Source: Linanthus parryae (Eukaryota; Streptophyta; Magnoliopsida; Ericales; Polemoniaceae). Taken from it: 64,000 bases of DNA. Positions 35,403-45,108 of this stretch are shown one piece after another. The notes beneath the pieces are model-generated. The model was not told the DNA's origin and made no database searches. It was given only the letters and a program-made list of their open reading frames with translations. The stretch's first letter is position 1; each line of letters starts with the position of its first letter. Where the stretch lies: positions 30,493,001 through 30,557,000 of the forward strand of contig JALGPY010000001.1 in assembly GCA_023055425.1 (NCBI GenBank). The letters run 5' to 3'. The position numbers and the translations under genes are program-made.

Positions 35403-35570
35403 TAAAAACAGAGGTAACAAAGTCGGGCTGTCGACTGTAAATCACAAGCGCTGGTTGGGAGGCAACCCAACATAGATTAGTTGTTTTTATACAATTTTTA
35501 CAATGTTCATAATTTGAGAGAAAAGTGAGAAAGAGGGATTTAATGTTGAACTCACTGTTTCAGGAATCAG
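35403..35570. other. Pol-to-array spacer in the Athila element
   Basis: Short noncoding stretch after the pol stop. It includes GGTTGGGAGGCAACCCAACA (35453-35472), an inverted repeat that could fold as a hairpin in the element RNA. Confidence 0.5.
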
Positions 35571-35575
35571 AGGCG

Positions 35576-36147
35576 TGCGTTCAAACGCAGGAGACATGCG
35601 TTCAAACGCACGAGTGCGTTCAAACGCAGACACCCTGCGTTCAAAGGCAGACCCACCAACCGACAGAAGAAACACTGGAAACGGCTAACACTTATGTGTT
35701 CAAACGCAGAGGAGCTGCGTTCAAACGCAGATCACGCAGTGAAAATTTCCAGCCACCAAGTGGTGTGTTTAAACGCAACTCATGTGCGTTCAAACGCAAG
35801 AAGACAGAGATGAGGTGGAAAAATCTAAGGACGTGCGTTTAGACGCAGACCCTGCGTTCAAACGCAAGACCCAATCAGCAGAGAATTTCTAGAGACAAGG
35901 CGTGCGTTTAAACGCAGAGTATGTGCGTTCAAACGCAGCTCATCAGAGACATTGCAGAGGACAAGCATTGCGTTCAAACGCAACTCATGTGCGTTCAAAC
36001 GCAACTCAACAAACCCAGAAATTTCATGGACCTTCAAGCATTGCGTTCAAACGCACACCGTGCGTTCAAATGCAGATCATGAGAAATTCAAAATTTCCAG
36101 AAAAATATAAGCTGTGCGTTCAAACGCACAAGCTGCGTTCAAACGCA
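35576..36147 (+). repeat. Internal array of 18 paired 14-bp palindromes
   Basis: Copies start at 35576, 35597, 35615, 35636, 35695, 35716, 35764, 35785, 35834, 35853, 35903, 35924, 35969, 35990, 36042, 36061, 36115 and 36134. They form nine pairs with inner spacers of 7 bp (six pairs) or 5 bp (three pairs). From 35695 on, the pairs recur every 66-73 bp. The sequence between pairs shares only loose words such as AATTTCCAG. The copy at 35903 is a perfect palindrome (TGCGTTTAAACGCA). It lies in noncoding DNA between pol and the downstream ORF. Confidence 0.95.
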
Positions 36148-36543
36148 CATTTGAGCGGGATCAAAAATTTCGGAAAAATTTGAAAAAATTTGAAATTTAG
36201 GGGCCATTCTGCAATTTCTGAAAATTTGCCTATATATACTGTACGGATGACAGTGACTCATTTTCACCCAAGTCATCCAGTTTTCAACTCTCTCTCTAGA
36301 AATTCTCTCTGCCCTAGCAGCCGCCAGAAGCAGTCTGCCGCCAGCAATCTCCGACGACCACCGCAGGACCACCAGAAGGTCAGGAACAGTGTGGGGGTGG
36401 TCAAACTCATCCGATCCAAACACCGACAGATCCACTTCAGAGAGAAATTTCCAGATCTGTACCCGTAAGATTCACTCCGGGTAGCCAGGTTCTATCTTTT
36501 CCTTCTCTTTGAGCATTTTCATTTTTTCTGTTTAAATCTTGAA

Positions 36544-38198
36544 ATGGATGAGGATAGTCCTTACATGAGGCCTGATAGGGCGATTTCACCATTGAACATC
36601 ATAGACTGCAGATTGCTTAGGGTTGACCATTTCTGCGACCATAGGTTTGTTAACATGGAGGCTCACCGTTTCTATCTGCAAGACAAAAAGATTCGGTATG
36701 ACATACCTGCTGAGAGGACCTTTCCCCGTGATAGAGTAGCAATGGGGGATGAACTGTTCAACTATACTGGGCAGGATCATTTTGGGGATTTGTTTACTGG
36801 TTTTACCAATCTGCAAGTCAGTTCTGTGCTGGCTAAGGAGATTTACAGCAATCTCCAGCAGTGCATGAACAGTGAAGCCCAGTCAATTGAATGGATTTAC
36901 TGCAGAAAGAGATGGATTCGAATCACCCCAAATAGCATCCGAGAGAGTCTGGGTCTGGAATTAGTGTTGGATGATTGTCAGTTTCAGGAACTGAGGCGTC
37001 ATCCATCTGAGCAGCTTAGTGAGCAGATCTTGACCACCCTGTGTGCTGGTGTACCAGGCGCTGCTTGGTACTATCCTGAACGGAGTCCTTCCTACCAGAA
37101 ACTCCCTGCGACCTACCTGATTCGAGAGGCGAGATGGTGGACCGAGTGGGTGAACAACAGAGTTGTGGGTATTAAACACTTTAGCCGCATTGATTATAAT
37201 ATTGCCCTGTTGGTGTACTGTCTGATGGCCCGAGAGCCTGTGAGTTTTTCCGGGAACGAAGAGAGACTCACAGCAAGAAGGGTTTGGGTCTCCTGGGGAT
37301 GTTAACAAAAATGGCGCAGGATTATCTGGTAGTTATCCCTGGCGAGCTGAGAGATATTCGACCAGTGCAGGTACGCAAGTACCGAAACATGAGATGTGCG
37401 TTGCATGAGGCCGTGCACGGGCCTCCAGAATTTGTCCAAGTGGACGATGATGATGATGATACTCCACCTCAGGGTGGGGGTGTTGGCATGCCACCACCAC
37501 CTCCTCCCGGTGATGGGGGTTTTCCAGCCTTACCAGGTCCCTTCCGACTGCCACGATCTGCCAGTTCCAGTGAACACAGGCAGGCCGACCCTGACTTAGG
37601 GCAGTCCAGCAGAGGGGCCAGGCGCAGTTCTTTTGGGCGCCTGGAGAGGACTGAGCATGAGGAATGGGTCAGAAAGAAAATTAAGGCCCAAGAAAAAGTA
37701 CAGAACTACTTGGTAAGGACGGTCAAGAAAATGGCCAGGGGTCTTGGAAAGTTGTTCAAGACCCAGAAGCATATTTACCATGCTAACACAGCCGCATTGA
37801 GAGCTCATGAGGCGGCACTCGCTGAAATTCAGAGCAACATGCGTGGTAAGAGATTTAACTTTCCGGACCGCTATTCGAGTGATAATTGTCCCAGCTGGAC
37901 AATGGAGGATAGCCGGCCATATGATAGCTTCTCTGGCCATGACCCCACACCGAGCCCTGAACATGCAGACAGTGTAGGTGACCCCGGCAGACCCGGTACC
38001 CAGTACCCACCTAGGAGAGAGCATGCAGACCCAGGGGCCAGCAGTGCCCATCCCGGTGCCAGCCACGCTGGTACCGCTGCCGCAGCACGCCATGCTGCGA
38101 GGAAACGCGCCAGGGGGCGAACCCCTTCACCATCTCCAGAGCCGACTGACCAGTCTACTCCGGAGAACACAGATTCTAGTTACAGGCCAGATCAGTAG
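36544..38198 (+). pseudogene. Athila downstream ORF (env position), frameshifted
   Basis: A frame from ATG 36544 (MDEDSPYMRPDRAISPLNII) runs to 37303, and the same protein continues in another frame from about 37284 to TAG at 38196. The first part (RWWTEWVNNRVVGIKHFSRI, DYNIALLVYCLMA) resembles the domain known from databases as a putative plant transposon protein. The second part has an aspartate run, a proline-rich stretch, a helical segment (IKAQEKVQNYLVRTVKKMAR) and a low-complexity C terminus. No signal peptide, transmembrane helix or fusion peptide is evident, so calling it an envelope is not justified. The role is unknown. Its position after pol is typical of Athila elements. Confidence 0.8.
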
Positions 38199-39480
38199 AG
38201 TCGCGAGGACGCGCCACCTCTAGTGTGGGGGTGGGGAATCGTGTCCTCCTGCATAGCCGTGTCAGCATATTTTTGTCCATTTTATTTTTAATTTTATTTT
38301 CATTCTTGAGTCAGCACGTTTTTTTATGTTGAGTCTACCCACCAACCTTTCTGACCTTGCATGAAGAAAAAAAAAATAATGATAATTTTTTTAAAAATTT
38401 TTTTTTTGAGAAAGGGTAACTTAGGACCTAGAAACTGAAGAGAATCCAATGAAAGAGCTCATGAGAGTAGGAAGCACTGTAGTAGGGATACTTAAAATTT
38501 TAGTATATTGTGCGCAATTCTCACGACAGGATATCCCGGGTATTCAGGAACGTGGAAAGTAGATAACAGGCATACTTTTGACTTCTCTAGTGTGCTAGGC
38601 GGATTTGGTCTTTAGATAATTGAATATTTTGTTTCCCGTGGAAACTGGTGGACTCTTGGAATCTGGGGTGGACCTTCGTGTAGAGTCGGTTTTATGCGGT
38701 ACAAGTCTTTGGCCTAAGCGAAGTTGGAGAATGTACACCACCATCCCTTAAGGTGGTTCCAAGAGAAAATCCTAAAAAGCCCGCACTCTTAAAGCTCTAA
38801 TGCACAGTTGTAAAAAAACAGAGGAGATTTATTAAAAAAAAAAAAAAAAAGAGAAAAACAAAATAATCTGAAAAAAAAAAATATAATTATTTGTGCTTAA
38901 AGGAGAAACAACATAATGTGCTTCCATTCACATGGAAAATTTGGATTCAATCCAATTTAGAGCTTAAGAGGGAAATTAAAGTCAAGCCGTATTACACAGG
39001 AGTTGTGTGTCCCAGCAATGGGACAATTTGCAAATCAAACGCAATAACGGCTAAGAGGGTCTGAAAACCTCAAATGACTTGGCGAAGAAAAATTATCTGT
39101 TGACTTAAGATGCCTGAACCCTCTAAGTCAAAAGACGTGCTTTATCTTGGTTGGTTTGGTGGATGTTTGGGGATACCTTAGTGAGTTTGTGCACAGGATC
39201 AGTTTATATCATTTCTTGCTGCGTGTTGTGGAATTTCAAAATGAGCTTGTGAGGATTTGATGATTTCAGTTTATGATAGAGAGGTTGCCCAATTTCAGAA
39301 AAAAAAATTTGCTGTGTCTTGAGTCAGTTTGTGTATATTCTGTACCTGAGTCAGTCATCTATTGAGTCTTTTGGTCTGTGTCATGAATCTGTGGAAAAGG
39401 GGAAGTATGCAATTAAAGTATGCAAAAGATGGGTCTGCAAGGCAGTATGCAAGGGTCTGCTCGGGACGAGCAGAGTTTAA
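38199..39480. other. Noncoding 3' region of the Athila element
   Basis: No coding sequence is seen. It starts with a second polypurine-like tract (GTGTGGGGGTGGGGAA, 38223-38238) and holds poly(A) runs at 38366-38374 and 38834-38851. The long noncoding segment before the 3' LTR is typical of large Athila elements. Confidence 0.7.
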
Positions 39481-39493
39481 TGTGGGGGTATTT
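39481..39493 (+). promoter_or_regulatory. Polypurine tract of the Athila element
   Basis: TGTGGGGGTATTT directly precedes the 3' LTR and would prime plus-strand DNA synthesis. Confidence 0.75.
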
Positions 39494-41256
39494 TGACAGC
39501 TTGAAAATGGATTAGTCTGGGACATCTTTTTACCATTGCTTTTAACCCTGTGAGAGTTGAGTTTGGCCATTTTCAGCTTATTTTCCACCTGATACGAGGC
39601 AGAGATTTATAGAACATGACTGCAAAATTTGAGTAGTTTTATGCATACTTTTGTTTGTTGGATATGATCGCGGGTACGTGTTATGATGTGCAGGTAACAG
39701 GTGCCGACAAATGCATGAGATTAACTTGGATGGGAGGCAGCGTGTCAGGAAAGCTGAGCAGAAAAAAGAGAAAAAAGGCTAAGTTGTGCGTTCAAACGCA
39801 GGGTACCTGCGTTCAGACGCACAAGATGGGAGCAGCAGGAAAATGGCGGAAAGTAGGCTAAGTCATGCGTTCAGACGCAGGCGAGCTGCTTTCAAACGCA
39901 GGGTTCAAAGTCAGAAGTGCAGAAAAGCTAAGGAGTGCGTTCAAACGCACAACCTGCGTTCAAACGCAGGACTCGACACTCAGAAGAAGAAAAGACCAAG
40001 GCGTGCGTTCAGACGCAGGCGAGCTGCGTTCAAACGCACGTGTCCAGAAGTCAGAAGCCAGAGGAAGGAAAAATGGTTAAGGCCTGCGTTCAAACGCAGG
40101 ATGAGTGCGTTCAGACGCACTGCGTTTGAACGCAGGTGGGTTGCGTTCGAACGCACGGAAGGTTTCCAGAAGATTCCAGGACGGGTCTTTTTGAGGGTAA
40201 AACAGGAATTTCGTGCATCAGTTTTGGAGACTGTGGCAGTACAAAAGGAGGTGTCCCAGCACTGAATTAGGGTTAGGCATACACACTCATACATCTATCA
40301 TCATCATCACAGCAGCCAGTTTCAGTGCCGCCAGGGTTGGAGCAGAGCAGGATTGGAGCAGTTTTTCAGTATTCAGCAAATAACTAGTTTGATCTTTTCT
40401 CTCTTTTATGAAACGTTGTTTTTCAATAATGCAAGCTAGCTAGACCTTTTGCCTAGGTTCTCGGTGAACCTAGGGTTTATGAATTCAGCTGACTTGGTTG
40501 TTTGATTTTCAGATGCATGGCTAGCTAAGTCTTAATACAGGATGGATTGTTTATTATTATGTCTTTGATTTTATTTACATACATGAATGGCTTGATCACC
40601 CAGGAGTGTTATAGACAGGATCTGGTGCACGAGAGTGACCAGTGAGAGTTAGGAAGAAAAGACAGGATTTAGTACTCTGCCTTGATGGACCGAGAGGTGA
40701 AAAGAATCAGGGGACTAGCCCAGAAGCATTAGACCAACTGCTAGACGTTTAGGGGGAGACCGAGAGGAGAACCTGTAACCCTAGCAGACTTAGAACAAAC
40801 CTGCAGATTTAGGTGGACCGAGAGGACCCGAAAATCTGCAGGAGAGTGATAGGTGCATGAGACCGAGAGGAGATTGTACTATTGGTATGCTGGCATAAAC
40901 AAAACCACCGTGTGTTTCTGAAATCGAATATACCATGAAAGCTGGAGAGTAACCCTAGGGGATCCTGGAACCTAGATTCTTAGAATTACTGATTTTTACA
41001 ACTACCGCGATTTCTGCAAAATATTTAAAAAGAAAAATAAAATAAGCTTTTCTAAAATATTGTTTTATTTACCGCAATTTAGTGAGTAGAATTAAACCCC
41101 AAACCTTCCTCCTTTTTACAAACTTTGTGTCTAATTCTAATTCTAATTAGCAACAACTTAAACTGTTCTTGAGGGTTCGACAACCAGAGTAACAATTACA
41201 TACTCTATATTACTTGATCGTACACTTGCGAAAAAGCAGATAGGTTTATGCTGTCA
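39494..41256 (+). repeat. 3' LTR of the Athila element
   Basis: 1763 bp, same length as the 5' LTR with about 24 substitutions. The four GACCGAGAGG copies are at 40688, 40758, 40816 and 40861. Confidence 0.95.
39787..40155 (+). repeat. Array of 12 paired 14-bp palindromes (3' LTR)
   Basis: Same positions and spacings as in the 5' LTR (offset 11405). Here the fourth copy carries one substitution (TGCTTTCAAACGCA), while copies six and nine are intact. Comparing both LTRs, all 12 copies fit the consensus in the inserted ancestor. Confidence 0.95.
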
Positions 41257-41276
41257 TCAGCTTAAGATAAATCATA
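41257..41276. repeat. Right target duplication and right end of the split MITE
   Basis: TCAGC (41257-41261) is the second target-site copy. The following 15 bp are the inverted end of the MITE whose left part is at 27833. Confidence 0.8.
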
Positions 41277-41850
41277 CCAGACTCACCCTACAACAGATGC
41301 ACAATTTTAGACCTCAAAAGAGTCAAAAGTTTGGAGGGGTCACGGCGTCCACTAGCCCACCATGTGTCAATGACAGGTCACATAAGATACTGAGCAACAA
41401 ATGAGCGCTAGTTCAAGTGATAAAATAGCAATGAAAACATTTTTTTATAGAAAAAAGAGCAATGAAAACTTGATTTACCGGATTTTTAGATTCTAGCAAG
41501 ATCTAATACAAGTTCTCTGGTTGAAGACATTTTACACTCAACACTGATCATGACCGTTAACGTTCACGTGCTATATCGTCCGGCCATTAACTAACCTTCA
41601 CGTTCCACCAACACTGCCATCTTCAACGTGAAAAGGGGAGGGCAAAACCGTCAGTCATGTGCCTATGAGTCTGGACACCTTCACTTCAAAAGGCACAACC
41701 ATTTTTTACCGAAGCAAGTCAAACTCATAACCATCGGATATGAATATAAAATCGTTCATGTGGCCCGTAGATAGTGCCTGACTGACCCATCATGAATCTT
41801 GACACCATTTACCTTTGTTTTTTATCTTTCAGCTTACTTCACTTTTTGAC
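41277..41850. other. Spacer, no gene recognised
   Basis: No conserved protein or element ends seen. Confidence 0.4.
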
Positions 41851-41950
41851 ACTATTCACTGGGTCACTCTTACCCGTTGATTTGATTATCAAAATGATGC
41901 ACGAATTTTGTAATGTTTGCATGATCTTGTAGAGTAAACTTTGATAAGAA
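41850..41950. repeat. Fragment of the recurrent MITE
   Basis: Contains TTGATTTGATTATCAAAATG and TTGTAGAGTAAACTTTGATA, matching the core of the MITE at 13195 and 10503. It abuts the copia LTR remnant. Confidence 0.5.
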
Positions 41951-42258
41951 ACCCAGAAATAGGGTTGCTGAAGAAGATGAATCTAACGTATGAAGAAAAC
42001 GAAGACGATGCACAATGAATCGAAATCTGATTCCATTCAATTGATAAGGACGATTAGGGTTTAGAGCCCTATTAATACAATAAACGGCACAAATTGTGAC
42101 CGTTGGATGAGTATCTGAAAGATATCTTTGGAGATGCCACAATAGTTTCTAAGGCTTTACAAAATGATCCAAGATAATTACTGAATGACCCCATCACTTT
42201 TGTCTTCTACTTTATTCCACTCTTCTTCTTGTTATTTGCAGGGAGACCCCTTCACTTT
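41951..42258 (-). repeat. Probable 3' LTR remnant of the minus-strand copia element
   Basis: It lies directly after the RNase H end and a purine-rich stretch (complement of 42276-42290, GAAGGAGGGAAATAA), where a 3' LTR is expected. The sequence looks like an LTR R/U5 region (ATTAATAGGGCTCTAAACCC on the minus strand). No second copy exists in the window, so the call is inferred from position. Confidence 0.45.
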
Positions 42259-42271
42259 GACCTTGATTCTA

Positions 42272-43702
42272 TTATTTCCCTCCTTCAAACTCATGGTAGT
42301 CTTGGAACCATGAGTCTGTCTTTGTGGGAGTGAAATTTGTAGTTGAGCCCACCTTTGGTAACAGTGTCAGCAATTTGATGTTTACCTGAAATAAAAGACA
42401 CATGTATAAGTTTTGTAATAACTTTTTCCCTAATGAAATGATAATTAAGATCGATATGTTTGTTTTAGAATGCTGAACTGGGTTAGCAGACATAGCAATA
42501 GCTGACATGCTGTCACACCAAATTGTAGGAGCATGAGGAAATCTCAAATCAATTTCTTTGAACATTATTTGAATCCAACTAATTTCTGCTGCAGTTTTGG
42601 CTAAGGCCCTATACTCAGCTTCAGCTGGGGACCTAGCAACTGTGGATTGCTTCTTGGAAGCCCAGTGTACTGGATTTTGGCCCAGAAAGGTAACTAATCC
42701 AGAAGTACTCCTTCTATCAGTGAGGTTTCCTCCCCAGTCTGCATCACTGTAAGCATGGATGGGGAGATGTTCTTTTAATTTGCAAACCCAGAAATATTTG
42801 AGACTGCCAAGATTTTTGATGTCAAACTCATGATTCAAAGTTTGAACTAAATGTTTAATGTAAATAGAGGCACTACCTGTAACAATGATATCATCCACAT
42901 AAAGTAAGAGAAGAGTAAGTTTTTTATCTGATGTCTTAGAAACATAGAAGAGTCAGCATCTGAAGCTTGAAAACCAAGAGATTTAATGTAATGAGTGAAT
43001 CTCCCAAACCAGGCACGAGGGGCCTATTTTAAACTATAGATAGAATTCTGTAATCTACATACATATAAACGGTTTCTCTTAGATGACCATGAAGAAATGC
43101 ATTTTTGACATCTAACTGAATGAGAGGACAATTAAAAGTAGAAGCAAGGCTCAGTATAATTCTTACAGTAGTATGTTTAAGGACTGGACTAAAGGTTTCA
43201 TCAATGTCCACTCCTGGAGTTTGGTGGAAACCTTTAGCAACAAGTCTTGCTTTAAACCTAGCAACAGACCCATCTGGGTTGTATTTAGTCTTGTACACCC
43301 GTTTATTACCAACAATGTTAGAATTGGGAGGTGGTTGAACAAGAACCCAGGTGTTTTGTTTCAAAAGACTGTCAAATTCATCTTGATAGCAGATATCCAT
43401 TTAGGATCTTTCTTTGCTTCAGTGAAAGTAGAAGGATCTTTAGAAGAAGTAATAACATTAAAACCTAATTTTCTGTTAGAAATACCAGATTTGCCCCTTG
43501 TTTGCATGTGATGACCCCCTCCAGCTGTGGGAGCTTGATTGGTTGTAGTAGAATAAGGAACCTCAGAGTTTTGGTTATCAGAAATAGATACCATCACTGG
43601 ACTGGTTTGTGCTCCAGGTCTGTGTTGCATTTCTACCCTCACAGGGCGGGAGTTTCTGCCAGCAGTGTGCATGTCTTCTGTTCTGGGACTTTGTCTCATC
43701 AT
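42272..43702 (-). pseudogene. Copia reverse transcriptase and RNase H with internal deletion
   Basis: The linker (GGGHHMQTRGKSGI) leads to [43 protein letters not shown]. After a disrupted stretch comes MDDIIVTGS (active site, 42898). LGSLKYF is followed almost at once by IHAYSDADWGG, so about 120 or more residues of the RT thumb/connection are missing. RNase H follows with STVARSPAEAEYRALA, PTIWCDSMSA and a degraded HIDI segment. Translation ends near 42272. Confidence 0.82.
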
Positions 43703-43894
43703 AGGTGGTGTAGTATCTGTAATCAGAGGCTCCTCAAGAACAGGGACAGGAGGGAGTATGGTGAAATGACCAACACTAGCACCTGTAAAATCAGAGAAAA
43801 CAGTAGCATTAGTGGTGGAATTGGAATTTGTATTTCAGTTGTTAGTAACTGAATAAGGGAACACTGTTTCATCAAATTTAACATCTCTGCTAAT

Positions 43895-44724
43895 TTAAGT
43901 TCTTTGCGAAATCCTATCATGACACAGATAGCCTTTGTGATTAGCAGCATAGCCGAAGAACACACATTGAGTAGTTCTGGCATCAAGTTTTGAAGCATTA
44001 TAAGGTCTTAAATATGGATAGCAGGCACAACCAAAAATTTTGAGATGATCATAATCAGGTTTTTGTTTGAATAAAATCTCAAAGGGTGATTTATTGTGAG
44101 TGACTTTGCAAGGCATTCTGTTGATGAGATAAGCTGCAGTACTAACAGCATGAAACCACAGAAATTTAGGCATAGAAGCCTGTTGCAGAATGGTGATTGG
44201 AGTCTCAACAATGTGTATGTGTTTTCTTTCTGCAATCCCATTCTGTTGAGGTGTGTGAGGACATGACATTTGATGTATAATACCACTGTTGGATAAAACA
44301 TTTTGAAACAAATAAGAGACATACCACCTCCATCAGATCTAATTACCCTTATTTTGTGACCAAGAGTGTTCTCAATTTGAAGATTAAATTTTGGAAATAA
44401 GACACCAACATCAGATTTGTTACTTATGCCAAACAACCATGTAAATCTGGAGAAGTCATCAATATATATAACATAAAACTTATAGCCATTCAAATATTTG
44501 CAAGAAGCAGGACCCCAAACATCAGCGTGCAGCATTTGTAATGGTTTGATAGTCTTAGTTGCAGATAAATTATAAGGTAATCTAGACATTTTGCCTTCAA
44601 GGTAGAACTTGCATAAACTTTCAGAACATGAAGATGAAATAGAAGGAAATATAAGATGTAAAACAACATCGCTGGGATGGCCTAGTCTAGAATACCAAAG
44701 AGGTGAAGAGATTTTATGTCCCAT
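43895..44724 (-). pseudogene. Copia integrase
   Basis: It starts with SSPLWYSRLGHPSD, the GAG-pre-integrase HX3H region. Then come MLHADVWGPA and YFVIYIDDFSRFTWLF-like segments (actual YVIYIDDFSRFTWLF) with the first catalytic Asp, RVIRSDGG with the second, and CPHTPQQNGIAERKH with the catalytic Glu, the last in another frame (43895-44311). The frame change is near 44300. Confidence 0.82.
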
Positions 44725-44838
44725 ATGTGCATAAATTTGATTCTTCTTAGAGAAACACCCTAGATGTATAGGATATAAACCATTGCTACTCTGACACTTG
44801 TAAAGAGTTTGAAACGTATCCTTGTCATGAATTAAAAA

Positions 44839-45108
44839 TTAATTTGCATCAAAAGTAAATTGACAACTATGTTTAACATATAATTTATGCACATACAGTA
44901 GATTGGTTGCTAAGGAAGGAACAAGTAAGGTATTTGAAAGATGAAAATCATGAGAGGGAGTAGATAGTAAAGCATTACCAAAATGTGTAATAGGGAGAAT
45001 GTTTCCATTACCAATTGCAACTTGATCAGACCCATTATATGACTCAACAGAAGACAAGTTATAGAGATCAGTGATCATGTGATTTGTGGCTCCAGTGTCA
45101 GAGAGCCA
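44839..45108 (-). pseudogene. Copia protease
   Basis: The first codons read WLSDTGATNHMITDLYNL, the copia aspartic protease motif (DTGAT, then H and M), followed by IGNGNILPI and LVPSLATNLLYVHKL. An in-frame stop separates it from gag and another from the integrase region. Confidence 0.8.

Larger units (their letters stand above)
28089..41256 (+). mobile_element. Full-length Athila-type Ty3 retrotransposon
   Basis: A 13,168-bp element with two 1763-bp LTRs that begin TGACAGC and end GCTGTCA, flanked by a perfect 5-bp target duplication (TCAGC). In order it holds: 5' LTR, primer-binding site matching tRNA-Asp, gag-pol, a noncoding array of paired palindromes, a downstream ORF of the Athila kind, a long noncoding tail, a polypurine tract and the 3' LTR. 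Athila assignment rests on the PBS, the FMDDF reverse-transcriptase motif, the extra ORF after pol, and the large size. The LTRs differ at about 24 sites by eye (about 1.4%) with no length change, so the insertion is recent. The coding part is broken by four stops and two frame changes. Confidence 0.95.

Noticed and set aside
35525..36183. Frames with repeated CVQTQ and RSNA across the internal array
   Set aside because: Same cause: translated palindromes in noncoding DNA.
36544..38198. Envelope glycoprotein in the Athila element
   Set aside because: No signal peptide, membrane helix or cleavage site is visible. The position alone does not support the name.
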